A stretch of DNA of 64,000 bases, from contig NZ_QXJG01000002.1 in NCBI RefSeq assembly GCF_003670295.1, positions 62,001 to 126,000 of the forward strand. Reading direction: 5' to 3'. Of the stretch, positions 56,906 through 64,000 are shown piece after piece. Position 1 is the stretch's first letter, and each line of letters starts with the position of its first letter. This DNA is from Helicobacter burdigaliensis (GTDB lineage: Bacteria > Campylobacterota > Campylobacteria > Campylobacterales > Helicobacteraceae). The notes beneath the pieces were generated by a model. It was not told the DNA's origin. It saw only the letters and a list, made by a program, of their open reading frames with translations, and made no database searches. Position numbers and translations under genes: made by a program.

Positions 56906-57769
56906 ATGAAAGAAAATCGTATTTTAGGAGTGTGTCTTCGCCCATCTACTCCAGAGCTTAAAGGGTATTTTTTAGAATTTCAAAGCTTGGCTAAAAAGTT
57001 TGGTTTTGAAGTGGTTTTGGATTCTTTAAGTGCAGGCATGATAGGTATGCATGGAGTGAATTTTAAAGAAATGTCAAAAGAATGTGATATTTTAGTTTCT
57101 ATCGGGGGAGATGGCACACTTATATCTACTGCTAGACGCTCTTTTTCTTTTGGGAAGCCAATTTTGGGGATTAATATGGGGAATCTTGGCTTTTTAACGG
57201 ATTTGCAAAAACATGAAGTAGAGGCTTTTTTGCCTCATTTAAGAAAAGGAGAATATCATATTGCTAACCATATGATGTTAGAAGGTAAAATTATAGGCAA
57301 AAATGGAGAATACACCAAAAGCTTTTTTGCACTCAATGATATTTTAGTGAGCCGTTTGTCCAACTCTTCTATGATACATATTAAAGCTTATATAGATGAA
57401 GAATATTTTAATTCTTATTATGGAGATGGTTTGATTATTGCTACTCCTACGGGTTCAACAGCTTATAATATTAGTGCAGGGGGAGCAGTGGTGTATCCTT
57501 TTTCTTATAACTTGCTTTTAACCCCTATTTGTGCGCATTCTTTGACACAGCGTCCTTTAATATTGCCAGGAGAATTTAGCGTGCAAGCAACTTTGGGCGA
57601 AGAGGGGAATTGTAATATTATTATTGATGGACAGGAGAATAAAACTTTACATTTTGGAGAAAAGTTGCAAATCCGTGCTTTAAAAGATGGTGTAAAATTA
57701 ATACATAATTTAGAGTGGAATTATTTTAAGATTTTAAAAGAAAAATTTCATTGGGGAGATTATGAGTAA
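56906..57769 (+). CDS. nadK: NAD kinase
   Basis: Makes NADP from NAD with ATP or polyphosphate. The 287-residue product has the GGDGT motif (67-71), NMGNLGFLTD, and TPTGSTAYNISAGG. Three bases after the OmpA-like gene and one base overlap with recN; the order nadK-recN-NFACT is shared with H. pylori. Confidence 0.95.
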   Translation: MKENRILGVCLRPSTPELKGYFLEFQSLAKKFGFEVVLDSLSAGMIGMHGVNFKEMSKECDILVSIGGDGTLISTARRSFSFGKPILGINMGNLGFLTDLQKHEVEAFLPHLRKGEYHIANHMMLEGKIIGKNGEYTKSFFALNDILVSRLSNSSMIHIKAYIDEEYFNSYYGDGLIIATPTGSTAYNISAGGAVVYPFSYNLLLTPICAHSLTQRPLILPGEFSVQATLGEEGNCNIIIDGQENKTLHFGEKLQIRALKDGVKLIHNLEWNYFKILKEKFHWGDYE

Positions 57770-59307
57770 TGCAAGAGCTTATCATCCATAAGATTTTAAT
57801 CAAAAACTCTCTTAGCTTTAAAGAAGAATGCTTTGAGCCAAGCAAACATTTTAATGTAATTAGTGGTGCAAGTGGGGCTGGGAAATCTGTGCTTATGCAA
57901 AGTATTTTAGCGCTTTTTGGACTAAAAGAGGCTAATGCTGAACTTATAGAGGCGACTTTGAGTATTAAAGGGATTGGCGAAGATTTTATAGGATTAGTGG
58001 ATGAGGGAGAGCTTATCTTAACGCTTAGTAAAAAAGATAAGGTGCGTTATTTTTTAGGGGGGCAAAATATCCCCAAAAAACGCATTCAAGAGCTTTTTGA
58101 GCCTTTTTTAAAGCATTTGGGAGCTAAAGGAGATTTAGAAAGTGAAGATATTTTAAGAGCTTTAGATGGAATGATTTTGGGCTATGAGAAAGGCTTTTTA
58201 AAACAGATTAAAAAATATGAAGAAAGTTTTTTAAAATATCAAGCAAGTAAAGCACAGCTAAAAGAGCTTCAAGAAAAAAGCTTAAAAGTAAATGAGCTAA
58301 AGGAATTTGTGGCTTTTGAGATTAAAAAACTAGAAGAGTTATCTCCAAAAAAGGGGGAATATGAAGAGCTTTTAGAGCTTAAAAAGCAAATTTCAAAAAA
58401 AGAAAAGATAGCCCAAAGTTTAAATGAAGTGATGCAAATACTCTCCCAAAGTCATAAAATTGCTAGTTTTTTAACACTTATCAACAAAGAAAACGAAAGT
58501 ATTTTGAATGCTTTTAATGAGCTTGAAAGTCTTTGTGAGCAAGAAGGAAATTATTTAGAAGAATTAGAAGAAAGCAATATTGAAGAGATATTAAACAGAA
58601 TCGAAGCTTTAAGTGCATTAAAGCATAGATATGGAGGGGTGGAAGAGGCGCTAGAATATCTGGATAAGAAGAAAAAAGAATTGCAAGAGTATGAGAATCT
58701 TGATAATCTCTTAAAAGAAGCGCAAAATTGTTTTAAAAAAAATCAAGAAGAGTTAGACAAAGAAGCAAAAGAGCTAAGTTCTATGCGTTTAAAATATTTA
58801 GAGAAATTTTCTAAAATTCTCAATCAAACCTTAGAGCTTTTAAAAATGCCAAATGCTTGTGTGGATTTACAAGAAGTTGATTTTATGCAAAGTGGAAAGG
58901 ATATGTGTAATCTTAGCTTTCACAATAAAACTTCTATTAAAAATTTAAGTTCAGGAGAGTTTAATCGTTTGCGTCTAGCCCTGCTTCTCACTAAAGGAAA
59001 AGAAGCCAAAAATGAAGCCATTATACTTTTAGATGAGGTGGATGCAAATTTAAGCGGTGAAGAATCAAGTGGTGTAGCAGAGATTTTAAAAAGGCTCTCT
59101 AACAATTATCAAATCTTTGCAATTTCACATCAACCCCATATGCCAAGTTTAGCAGACAAGCACTATTTAGTGCAAAAACAAAAAGAGGGTTCTAAGATTA
59201 TAGAGCTTGATAAAAAGGGAAGAATAGAAGAAATTGCGCGTATGATTAGCGGTAAAGAAATCACTAAAGAAGCCTTAGAGTTTGCCACAAAAGCTTTGAA
59301 AGTTTAG
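57769..59307 (+). CDS. recN: DNA repair protein RecN
   Basis: SMC-like ATPase for double-strand break repair. The 512-residue product has Walker A SGASGAGKS (32-40), a coiled-coil middle (about 150-350), and the C-terminal signature and Walker B LSSGEFNRLRLALLL and IILLDEVDANLSG. Shorter than the E. coli protein in the coiled coil. Cotranscribed with nadK and the NFACT gene. Confidence 0.93.
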   Translation: MQELIIHKILIKNSLSFKEECFEPSKHFNVISGASGAGKSVLMQSILALFGLKEANAELIEATLSIKGIGEDFIGLVDEGELILTLSKKDKVRYFLGGQNIPKKRIQELFEPFLKHLGAKGDLESEDILRALDGMILGYEKGFLKQIKKYEESFLKYQASKAQLKELQEKSLKVNELKEFVAFEIKKLEELSPKKGEYEELLELKKQISKKEKIAQSLNEVMQILSQSHKIASFLTLINKENESILNAFNELESLCEQEGNYLEELEESNIEEILNRIEALSALKHRYGGVEEALEYLDKKKKELQEYENLDNLLKEAQNCFKKNQEELDKEAKELSSMRLKYLEKFSKILNQTLELLKMPNACVDLQEVDFMQSGKDMCNLSFHNKTSIKNLSSGEFNRLRLALLLTKGKEAKNEAIILLDEVDANLSGEESSGVAEILKRLSNNYQIFAISHQPHMPSLADKHYLVQKQKEGSKIIELDKKGRIEEIARMISGKEITKEALEFATKALKV

Positions 59308-59308
59308 T

Positions 59309-60640
59309 ATGAATCTAGCTCATTTAAAGAAGTTTGCGGAGTTTTTAAACAAAAATCTTCCTTTAAAACTTAGAAGCATTAGGAGAGTAGGGGATAATCT
59401 TTTTAAGCTAGAGATGGAGAAATTTCTTTTTTATTTGGATTTAAATAGAGCCAAAAGTACAATTTTCACAACAAAAGAAAATCTAAGCTCTCCTAAGCAA
59501 TATAATGCTCCTTTTGATAATAGTTTGCAAAAATATTGTTTTAATGCAAAACTTATAGAAGCAAGTGTAGATGGAGATAATCGGATTTTAAGATTAAGAT
59601 TGCAAGGTGCTAATGCTTATAAAAAAATAGAAGTAATTTTACAAGCAGAATTTACAGGAAAAAATACGAATCTAATTTTACTCAATCCACAAAAAATAGT
59701 CTTAGATGCACTAAGACATATCGCCCCTTATCAATCTTTTAGAGAGGTAAAAATAGGTAAGATTCTCTTAGAGCTTCCACAACCTAAAAATGCACCCAAG
59801 ATTATAGAAGAAGGGCGCGGGATTTTAGAAATTTTAGAAGAGAATTTTAAAGAATTGCAAAATCAGAATTTAGAGCAAAAAATCTCCCAAGTCCTTCAAA
59901 AAATTTCTAAAAAAATGCAGACTTTAGAAGAGATTCTACAAGGCTTAGAAGATAAAGAAGAGTTAGAGAAAAACGCTAAAATACAACTAGAATATGGAAA
60001 GAAAATTTTAGAAAATATTTATAAATTTGAAGATTTTAGAGGAGAGAGCATTAGGCTTGATGGAATGCTAATACAATTACCTAAAAAGGCAAAAAATCTT
60101 TCAAACGCAGCACAGATATTTTTTGAAAATTCAAAAAAACTTAGCAAAAAAGCACAAAATATTTATATTCAAAAAGAAAATTTGCAAGATAAAATTTACT
60201 TTTTTACACAATTATCGCAAATGGTTCAAAAAGTGAAGAATTTAGGCGATTTGCAGATACTTGCTTCTAACTTGCAAAAAGATAAAGAGAATTATAAAAA
60301 AGAAGAAACAAAAGCTTATGAAAGCTTTTTTATAGAGGGATTTAAGGTATCCATTGGCAAAAATCAAAAAGAAAATATTTTGCTTTTAAAAGAGGCTAGG
60401 GCGGAGGATATTTGGGGGCATATTAGAGATGTTCCAAGCTCACATTTGATTATCCATAGCGGAAAAAGTAAGATTCCTGCTATAATATTACAAAAAGCTA
60501 CTAAGATTTTGGTGGATTTTGTAAAAAGCGGAAGCGGGGTTTATGAGGTGGATTATACAAAAAGAAAATTTGTAAAAATCACACAAGGTGCAAAAGTCGT
60601 ATATGCAAATTATCAGACTTTAAGGGTTTTAAAGGAATAA
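59309..60640 (+). CDS. NFACT-family protein (RqcH/fibronectin-binding-like)
   Basis: The 443-residue protein has the NFACT-N domain (RSIRRVGDNLFKLEM and LRLQGANAYKKIEVILQAEFTGKNTNLILL), a coiled coil (about 195-330) and the C-terminal NFACT-R region (ARAEDIWGHIRDVPSSHLIIH). In bacteria RqcH binds split 50S subunits and adds alanine tails to stalled chains, although older names call it fibronectin-binding. One base after recN. Confidence 0.85.
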   Translation: MNLAHLKKFAEFLNKNLPLKLRSIRRVGDNLFKLEMEKFLFYLDLNRAKSTIFTTKENLSSPKQYNAPFDNSLQKYCFNAKLIEASVDGDNRILRLRLQGANAYKKIEVILQAEFTGKNTNLILLNPQKIVLDALRHIAPYQSFREVKIGKILLELPQPKNAPKIIEEGRGILEILEENFKELQNQNLEQKISQVLQKISKKMQTLEEILQGLEDKEELEKNAKIQLEYGKKILENIYKFEDFRGESIRLDGMLIQLPKKAKNLSNAAQIFFENSKKLSKKAQNIYIQKENLQDKIYFFTQLSQMVQKVKNLGDLQILASNLQKDKENYKKEETKAYESFFIEGFKVSIGKNQKENILLLKEARAEDIWGHIRDVPSSHLIIHSGKSKIPAIILQKATKILVDFVKSGSGVYEVDYTKRKFVKITQGAKVVYANYQTLRVLKE

Positions 60641-60641
60641 A

Positions 60642-60956
60642 ATGGCGATGACACCTGTTGGGAATGTTACTTACATCAATCAAAATGCCCAAGTGGGTTC
60701 TACACAACATGCTAATACGCAAGTGAAGCTTGATTTTGCTGCAATGGTAAATTTAGAAGCTATGCAAGAACAGCAAGATGGAATACAAGAAGTGCGTCCC
60801 ACAGAGGAAACTCTTAAAACCGATGAAGATGCTAAGGGCTCTAAAGGGGAACAAGAAGAGCAAGAACATAAAAAACAAGAAGAATCACAAGAAGAAAAAG
60901 ATGAAATACAAACAAGAGAAGATGGCACTATCGCGCATTTGAATATTTCTATTTAA
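60642..60956 (+). CDS. Small acidic protein of unknown function
   Basis: The 104-residue protein has a conserved-looking N-terminus (MAMTPVGNVTYINQNAQVGS) and a highly charged Glu/Lys/Gln-rich middle (about 55-90) predicted disordered or coiled. No signal peptide. It is one base after the NFACT gene, last in the run. The position equals HP1391 of H. pylori, to my knowledge also unassigned. Similar N-termini occur in short campylobacterial proteins near flagellar genes; function is not known. Confidence 0.6.
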   Translation: MAMTPVGNVTYINQNAQVGSTQHANTQVKLDFAAMVNLEAMQEQQDGIQEVRPTEETLKTDEDAKGSKGEQEEQEHKKQEESQEEKDEIQTREDGTIAHLNISI

Positions 60957-61416
60957 AAATTTATAAAATTTTATAATATATTTTTAACTGCATTAGCATT
61001 TTTCAAAAAGACAAATGAACTATGGAGAAATTTTATTGAAACAATAATTTAGTTTCTAAAGTATTTTTAAAAGAAGTAAATTATAGGTTTAATAGGCTTA
61101 ATAGCTAGATATGGCTTTATTTTGGGGAATAAACCATAATTGGGTATGTGGGAGGAAACTAACTATCAAGTCGCTATTTATGGATATTAGCAGACTACTA
61201 AACCTACCGCTAGCCTAAACTTAGCGAATTGCTATTATAGCTTTTAAAATATAAAATAGATATTAAATCTTTTTAAAATTTGAATAATTTTTGTAAGTTT
61301 TCTTTAATATGTGAATTAATGAGAACTTTTAAGAAAATGGATTTTATTGTTTTTAGTGTTTCGTGTATTTTGAAAAAATATATTATAATTTCAAAAATAA
61401 TTTTTAAGGATAGTTT
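60957..61416. other. 460-base non-coding gap with a structured stretch
   Basis: The gap between the acidic protein gene and the 31-codon ORF is AT-rich at both ends and less so in its centre. No gene is seen. The middle (61110-61241) holds three or four hairpins, described separately. Confidence 0.5.
61110..61241 (+). ncRNA. Candidate structured RNA of unknown class
   Basis: Three hairpins follow each other. TATGG-C-TTTATT (61110-61121) pairs with AATAAACCATA (61128-61138) with one bulge. GTCGCTA (61170-61176) pairs with TAGC-A-GAC (61188-61195). CGCTA (61208-61212) pairs with TAGCG (61222-61226). GCTATTATAGC followed by TTTT ends at 61245. It matches no RNA family I know (not tmRNA, SRP, 6S or RNase P). 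Strand is a guess from the T run. Confidence 0.35.
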
Positions 61417-61512
61417 TTGAGTTTTTGGGAAAAAGTGATTATTGCTTGTGTTAGCCTAGCTTATCTTATCTTTTTAATCTATCAAAACAAAGACTATTTT
61501 AAAAAATCTTAA
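61417..61512 (+). CDS. 31-residue single-helix membrane peptide
   Basis: A small ORF with start TTG behind AAGGAT reads MSFWEKVIIACVSLAYLIFL and continues to a charged end (QNKDYFKKS). It is one membrane helix with a short cytosolic tail. The stop is 12 bases before the HD-domain gene start, so the two may be cotranscribed. The amphipathic pattern and spacing favour a real gene over chance. Confidence 0.5.
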   Translation: MSFWEKVIIACVSLAYLIFLIYQNKDYFKKS

Positions 61513-61524
61513 AGTAGAGAAAAT

Positions 61525-62721
61525 ATGAAAAAACCGCGACTTAGCCATTCACTTTTGCAAAAAATCTTCACAGCAGCGAGTATTAGAAGATGGAACGATC
61601 AAGCTACTCCTGTGGAGTTTGTAGAGCTTGATAAACAAGCCCATAAGATTTTTATTGCTTATCTTTTAGCACATTTTGAAGCAATAGAGCATAAAAGGGA
61701 AGTAGATTTTGAACGCCTTATTTTGCAGTTTTGTTATGAATTTTTTGAACGCATAATCTTAACTGATATTAAGCCTCCTGTGTTTCATCAGCTTGTGAAA
61801 AATCACAATGAAGCTTTAGTGGATTTTGTTTGTTGTGAGCTAAAAAGTGATTTGGAGAGTTTTCCTTTTTATGAGGATATGAGAAAATATCTTTATGGTG
61901 GGGTGAATAATTTAGAAAAAGAGATATTGCGTGCAGCACACTATTATGCTTCAAAATGGGAGTTTGATATTATTTATCATTTTAATCCTAAAATGTATGA
62001 TGTGCAAAATATCAAAGACATCATTGATAAGCAAGTAGAAGAGCATTATCATCTTGCGGGAATTAGGAAAATTAAGCTTTATAAAGATTTAAAAGAGCTT
62101 GTGAGTATGTTTGGGCAGCTAAGATTCCAAAAGCGTTGGAGTCAAACTCCAAGAATCCCAGAAACTTCAGTGCTAGGGCATACGCTTGTAGTGGGGCTTA
62201 GTGCATTTTTGTTGGGATATGATTTAGGGGCAGGGCGTAAAATGCAGATCAATCACTTTTTGTGTGGGCTTTTTCATGATTTGCCAGAGATTTTGACGCG
62301 TGATATTATCTCTCCTATTAAGCGAAGTGTGGAGGGGCTAGATAGCTTTATAAAAAAGATAGAAGAAGAAGCAGTAAGGGAGAAGATTTTTTCTAAAGTG
62401 CCAAAAGAAATTGAAGAGGATATTTACTTTTATATCCAAGATGAGTTTTCAAACCGCTATAAAGATGAGAATGGAGAAGTATGTTATGTGTCTAAAGGAG
62501 AGGAGTTTTTAAAAGATAATAGTGAGAAGGATGCTATTTATGGAGAGTTTTTGAAGTATTGCGATCATTTAAGTGCATTTTTAGAGGCTAGAATCTCCAT
62601 AAGGCATGGGATTTCAAGCAAAGAGCTAGAAGATGGAGCGAAAAATTTAGAATATATGTATAACGATAAAGAGATTAATGGGGTGGATTTGGGGTATCTT
62701 TATAGGGAGTTTAGGGGTTAG
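61525..62721 (+). CDS. HD-domain hydrolase-like protein
   Basis: The 398-residue protein has an HD phosphohydrolase core in its second half: GHTLVVGLSAFLLG (His), FLCGLFHDLPEILTRDIISP (HD pair) and YCDHLSAFLEARISI (Asp). This resembles the YfbR-like deoxynucleotidase group. The N-terminal half (to about residue 190) is helical and unassigned. A nucleotide phosphohydrolase role is inferred. Its stop codon abuts the YicG-like gene. Confidence 0.75.
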   Translation: MKKPRLSHSLLQKIFTAASIRRWNDQATPVEFVELDKQAHKIFIAYLLAHFEAIEHKREVDFERLILQFCYEFFERIILTDIKPPVFHQLVKNHNEALVDFVCCELKSDLESFPFYEDMRKYLYGGVNNLEKEILRAAHYYASKWEFDIIYHFNPKMYDVQNIKDIIDKQVEEHYHLAGIRKIKLYKDLKELVSMFGQLRFQKRWSQTPRIPETSVLGHTLVVGLSAFLLGYDLGAGRKMQINHFLCGLFHDLPEILTRDIISPIKRSVEGLDSFIKKIEEEAVREKIFSKVPKEIEEDIYFYIQDEFSNRYKDENGEVCYVSKGEEFLKDNSEKDAIYGEFLKYCDHLSAFLEARISIRHGISSKELEDGAKNLEYMYNDKEINGVDLGYLYREFRG

Positions 62722-63354
62722 ATGCTACTTACAAGTCTTTATATTTTGGGGATTACAGCAGAGGGAATGAGCGGTGCACTTGCAGCAGGGCGACATAATA
62801 TGGATTGGTTTGGGGTGATTTTTATTGCTTGTGTTACGGCTATTGGTGGGGGTTCTATTAGGGATATTTTGTTTGGGCATTATCCACTTACTTGGGTAGC
62901 ACATCCAGAATATTTAGCAATCGTATGTGCCGCAGCACTTCTAACAACTAGAATCCCTTTTTTGGTAGAGAGATTTGAAAAAGCATTTTTGATTTTAGAT
63001 GCACTAGGATTAGCGGTGTTTAGCATTATAGGTGCTAGGATTGGTTTGGAGTTTCACCCAAGCGGTGCGATGGCAGTAGCGGGAGCTGTGATTACTGGGG
63101 TGTTTGGGGGGATTTTGAGAGATATTTTTTGTGCGAGGATTCCGCTTGTTTTCCAAAAAGAACTTTATGCAAGCATTTCTTTGATGATTGGAAGCTTGTA
63201 TGTTGTTTTAGAATTTATTAGTAAAAATTATTTTCCTCTGAATGAAGATTTGATTATTATAGGATCTTTGCTTGTGGGGTTTGTAACTAGGCTTATTGCA
63301 ATTAGGTATCATTTAGGTTTGCCAAGATTTGAATATACGCCCAAAAATCAATAG
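62722..63354 (+). CDS. YicG/UPF0126-family membrane protein (TRIC-like)
   Basis: The 210-residue protein has six or seven hydrophobic segments in two similar halves, each with a G-G-x-x-R-D motif (GGGSIRDILFG and FGGILRDIFC). Related proteins are TRIC-type trimeric cation channels, and YicG of E. coli transports glycine. It starts on the base after the HD gene stop. Confidence 0.82.
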   Translation: MLLTSLYILGITAEGMSGALAAGRHNMDWFGVIFIACVTAIGGGSIRDILFGHYPLTWVAHPEYLAIVCAAALLTTRIPFLVERFEKAFLILDALGLAVFSIIGARIGLEFHPSGAMAVAGAVITGVFGGILRDIFCARIPLVFQKELYASISLMIGSLYVVLEFISKNYFPLNEDLIIIGSLLVGFVTRLIAIRYHLGLPRFEYTPKNQ

Positions 63355-63370
63355 TTTTAGTTGTTATTTT

Positions 63371-63411
63371 TGTCATTGTGAGGAGCGAAGCGAGAAAGCA
63401 ATCTAAAAAGA
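63371..63411. repeat. REP-like repeat, copy 1
   Basis: A 41-base unit with TGTCATTGTGAGGAGCGAAG at its start and AGCAATCTAAAAAGA at its end. It matches copy 2 (63687-63727) at 40 of 41 bases. ATTG and CAAT at its ends form a short stem. Similar ATTGCGAGGAGCGAAGCGA intergenic repeats occur in many bacterial genomes, from memory. Confidence 0.9.
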
Positions 63412-63463
63412 GCAACCAAAAACCAAATGCAACTTTGGCTTTATGCAAGACCTTAGCAACCCT

Positions 63464-63549
63464 CTCGCCCTGCTTTGTGGTGTAAAATGGTGGAGGAAAG
63501 GTGGCAGAAGTGCCACCGCCACCATTTTGCTAAAAGCAGAAAAGGCGAG
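63464..63549. repeat. GC-rich nested palindrome
   Basis: Four pairs of arms are nested: CTCGCC (63464-63469) with GGCGAG (63544-63549); CTGCTTT (63470-63476) with AAAGCAG (63533-63539); AAAATGGTGG (63484-63493) with CCACCATTTT (63519-63528); GGTGGCA (63500-63506) with TGCCACC (63511-63517), loop GAAG. All arms are perfect. The stretch is far richer in G+C than the surroundings. Confidence 0.85.
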
Positions 63550-63550
63550 G

Positions 63551-63610
63551 CTCTCCCCCAATAGCCAAAAAGGGAGCTTTTTGTGCGCGGGGGAGTGAGG
63601 AGGGGGAGAG
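63551..63610. repeat. Second GC-rich inverted repeat beside the palindrome
   Basis: CTCTCCCCC (63551-63559) is a perfect inverted match of GGGGGAGAG (63602-63610), with 42 bases between. Another GGGGGAG (63589-63595) could pair with the same left arm, so alternative folds are possible. It starts two bases after the nested palindrome ends. Confidence 0.8.
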
Positions 63611-63686
63611 GTGTTTTTGTGAAGAGAAAGAAAAGGATTTAGAAAAGAATGAAGATTGATTTTGTGTTGTTGTGAAGCCTCCTACT

Positions 63687-63727
63687 TGTCATTGCGAGGA
63701 GCGAAGCGAGAAAGCAATCTAAAAAGA
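63687..63727. repeat. REP-like repeat, copy 2
   Basis: Same 41-base unit as copy 1 in the same orientation, starting 316 bases later, with one difference (TGCG for TGTG). The two copies flank the GC-rich palindromic module. Confidence 0.9.
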
Positions 63728-63752
63728 TAATTATAAAGGCAAATTCCTTAGA

Positions 63753-63790
63753 CTACTACGAGGTTTGATAGCCTCTTGCAATGATAGTAG
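63753..63790. repeat. Third palindromic element after repeat copy 2
   Basis: CTACTA (63753-63758) pairs with TAGTAG (63785-63790), enclosing GAGG (63760-63763) and CCTC (63772-63775). The inner sequence TTGCAATGA resembles the REP-like unit. From here to 64000 no clear gene is seen; a 65-codon minus-strand ORF (63731-63928) shows no recognisable domain. Confidence 0.55.
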
Positions 63791-64000
63791 TGTATCTTTG
63801 GTTAATCTATAAGACTGCTCGTAGTGTTTTGCTGTTTGGATAGAGGCAAGGGTAACTTTAGGTTGTCGCATAGGACAACTATTTCCTAGCAAGAAAGTAA
63901 ATAAGTTACAAACAAAACTATTTGCCAATCATTTACTTTTTGACTTAAATCAAGGAAATTATTTTTTAAAAATCATACAATCACACTATTGAATCTTAAA

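Noticed and set aside
60957-61416. tmRNA, SRP RNA or RNase P RNA
   Set aside because: None of the conserved sequence blocks of these RNAs could be found; the gap is left as an unclassified candidate.
63731-63928. 65-codon minus-strand ORF near the window end
   Set aside because: No recognisable domain or convincing ribosome binding site, and its 3' part overlaps a palindromic repeat. Could be a gene fragment, but I cannot support it.
63361-64000. CRISPR array from the repeated 41-base units
   Set aside because: Only two copies with 275 bases between them and no array of short spacers; no cas gene in the window.

Overview
The window is a 64 kb, AT-rich (about one third G+C by eye), gene-dense chromosome segment of a Campylobacterota bacterium, most likely a non-pylori Helicobacter or close relative. 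The evidence is the protein sequences (di-haem cytochrome c1, CcoS, futalosine-pathway MqnD, Campylobacter-type tandem dynamins), the local gene order (recA-eno-FtsB-like-AMIN-aroK-waaF-mqnD; nadK-recN-NFACT; nifS-nifU) and the extended -10 promoters with weak -35 boxes. The genus is an inference. I saw no rRNA, tRNA, CRISPR array or intact insertion sequence.

Layout. 0.1-13.9 kb: fused S10-spc-alpha ribosomal superoperon (rpsJ to rplQ) with secY, map and infA, lacking rpmD (L30), and broken only by a 212-bp structured leader before rpmJ. 14.1-16.7 kb: cytochrome bc1 operon. 16.8-18.9 kb: CheX-like protein, FliN, FliO-like protein and a TonB-like protein, ending at a 7-bp tandem repeat. 18.9-24.6 kb, minus strand: recA operon. 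24.6-26.1 kb: a non-coding or decayed island with a G11 tract in a broken ORF behind a strong ribosome binding site and a dyad over a -10 box. 26.1-27.8 kb, minus: Maf, CcoS and a flavin oxidoreductase. 28-34.5 kb: metF, ftsW-like, lysA, pheA, fliL, acpS, and on the minus strand TauE and PhnA-like genes. 34.5-41.3 kb: proA, acnB (minus), cysK and an amino-acid:cation symporter. 41.4-47.7 kb: hemerythrin, FapA, FAH hydrolase, nifS, nifU and cysQ. 48-51.4 kb: a TonB-dependent receptor with a near-consensus Fur box, then an MFS exporter. 51.4-61 kb: a same-strand run of two dynamin-like GTPases, a J-domain protein, an OmpA-like membrane protein, nadK, recN, an NFACT protein and an acidic small protein. 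61-63.4 kb: structured non-coding stretch, a 31-aa membrane peptide, an HD-domain protein and a YicG-like channel. 63.4-64 kb: REP-like repeats flanking a GC-rich nested palindrome.

How the genes work together. Most genes are core: translation, secretion, respiration (bc1, plus CcoS for cbb3 oxidase assembly, plus menaquinone synthesis), cell envelope and division, flagellar motor parts, amino-acid synthesis (DAP/Lys, Phe, Pro, Cys) and Fe-S assembly. The TonB-like protein and the receptor could serve one iron-uptake route. The least understood parts are the dynamin/J-domain/OmpA-like run, the alpha-operon leader, the 61.1 kb structured stretch, the contingency-type remnant at 24.9 kb and the palindromic module at 63.5 kb.
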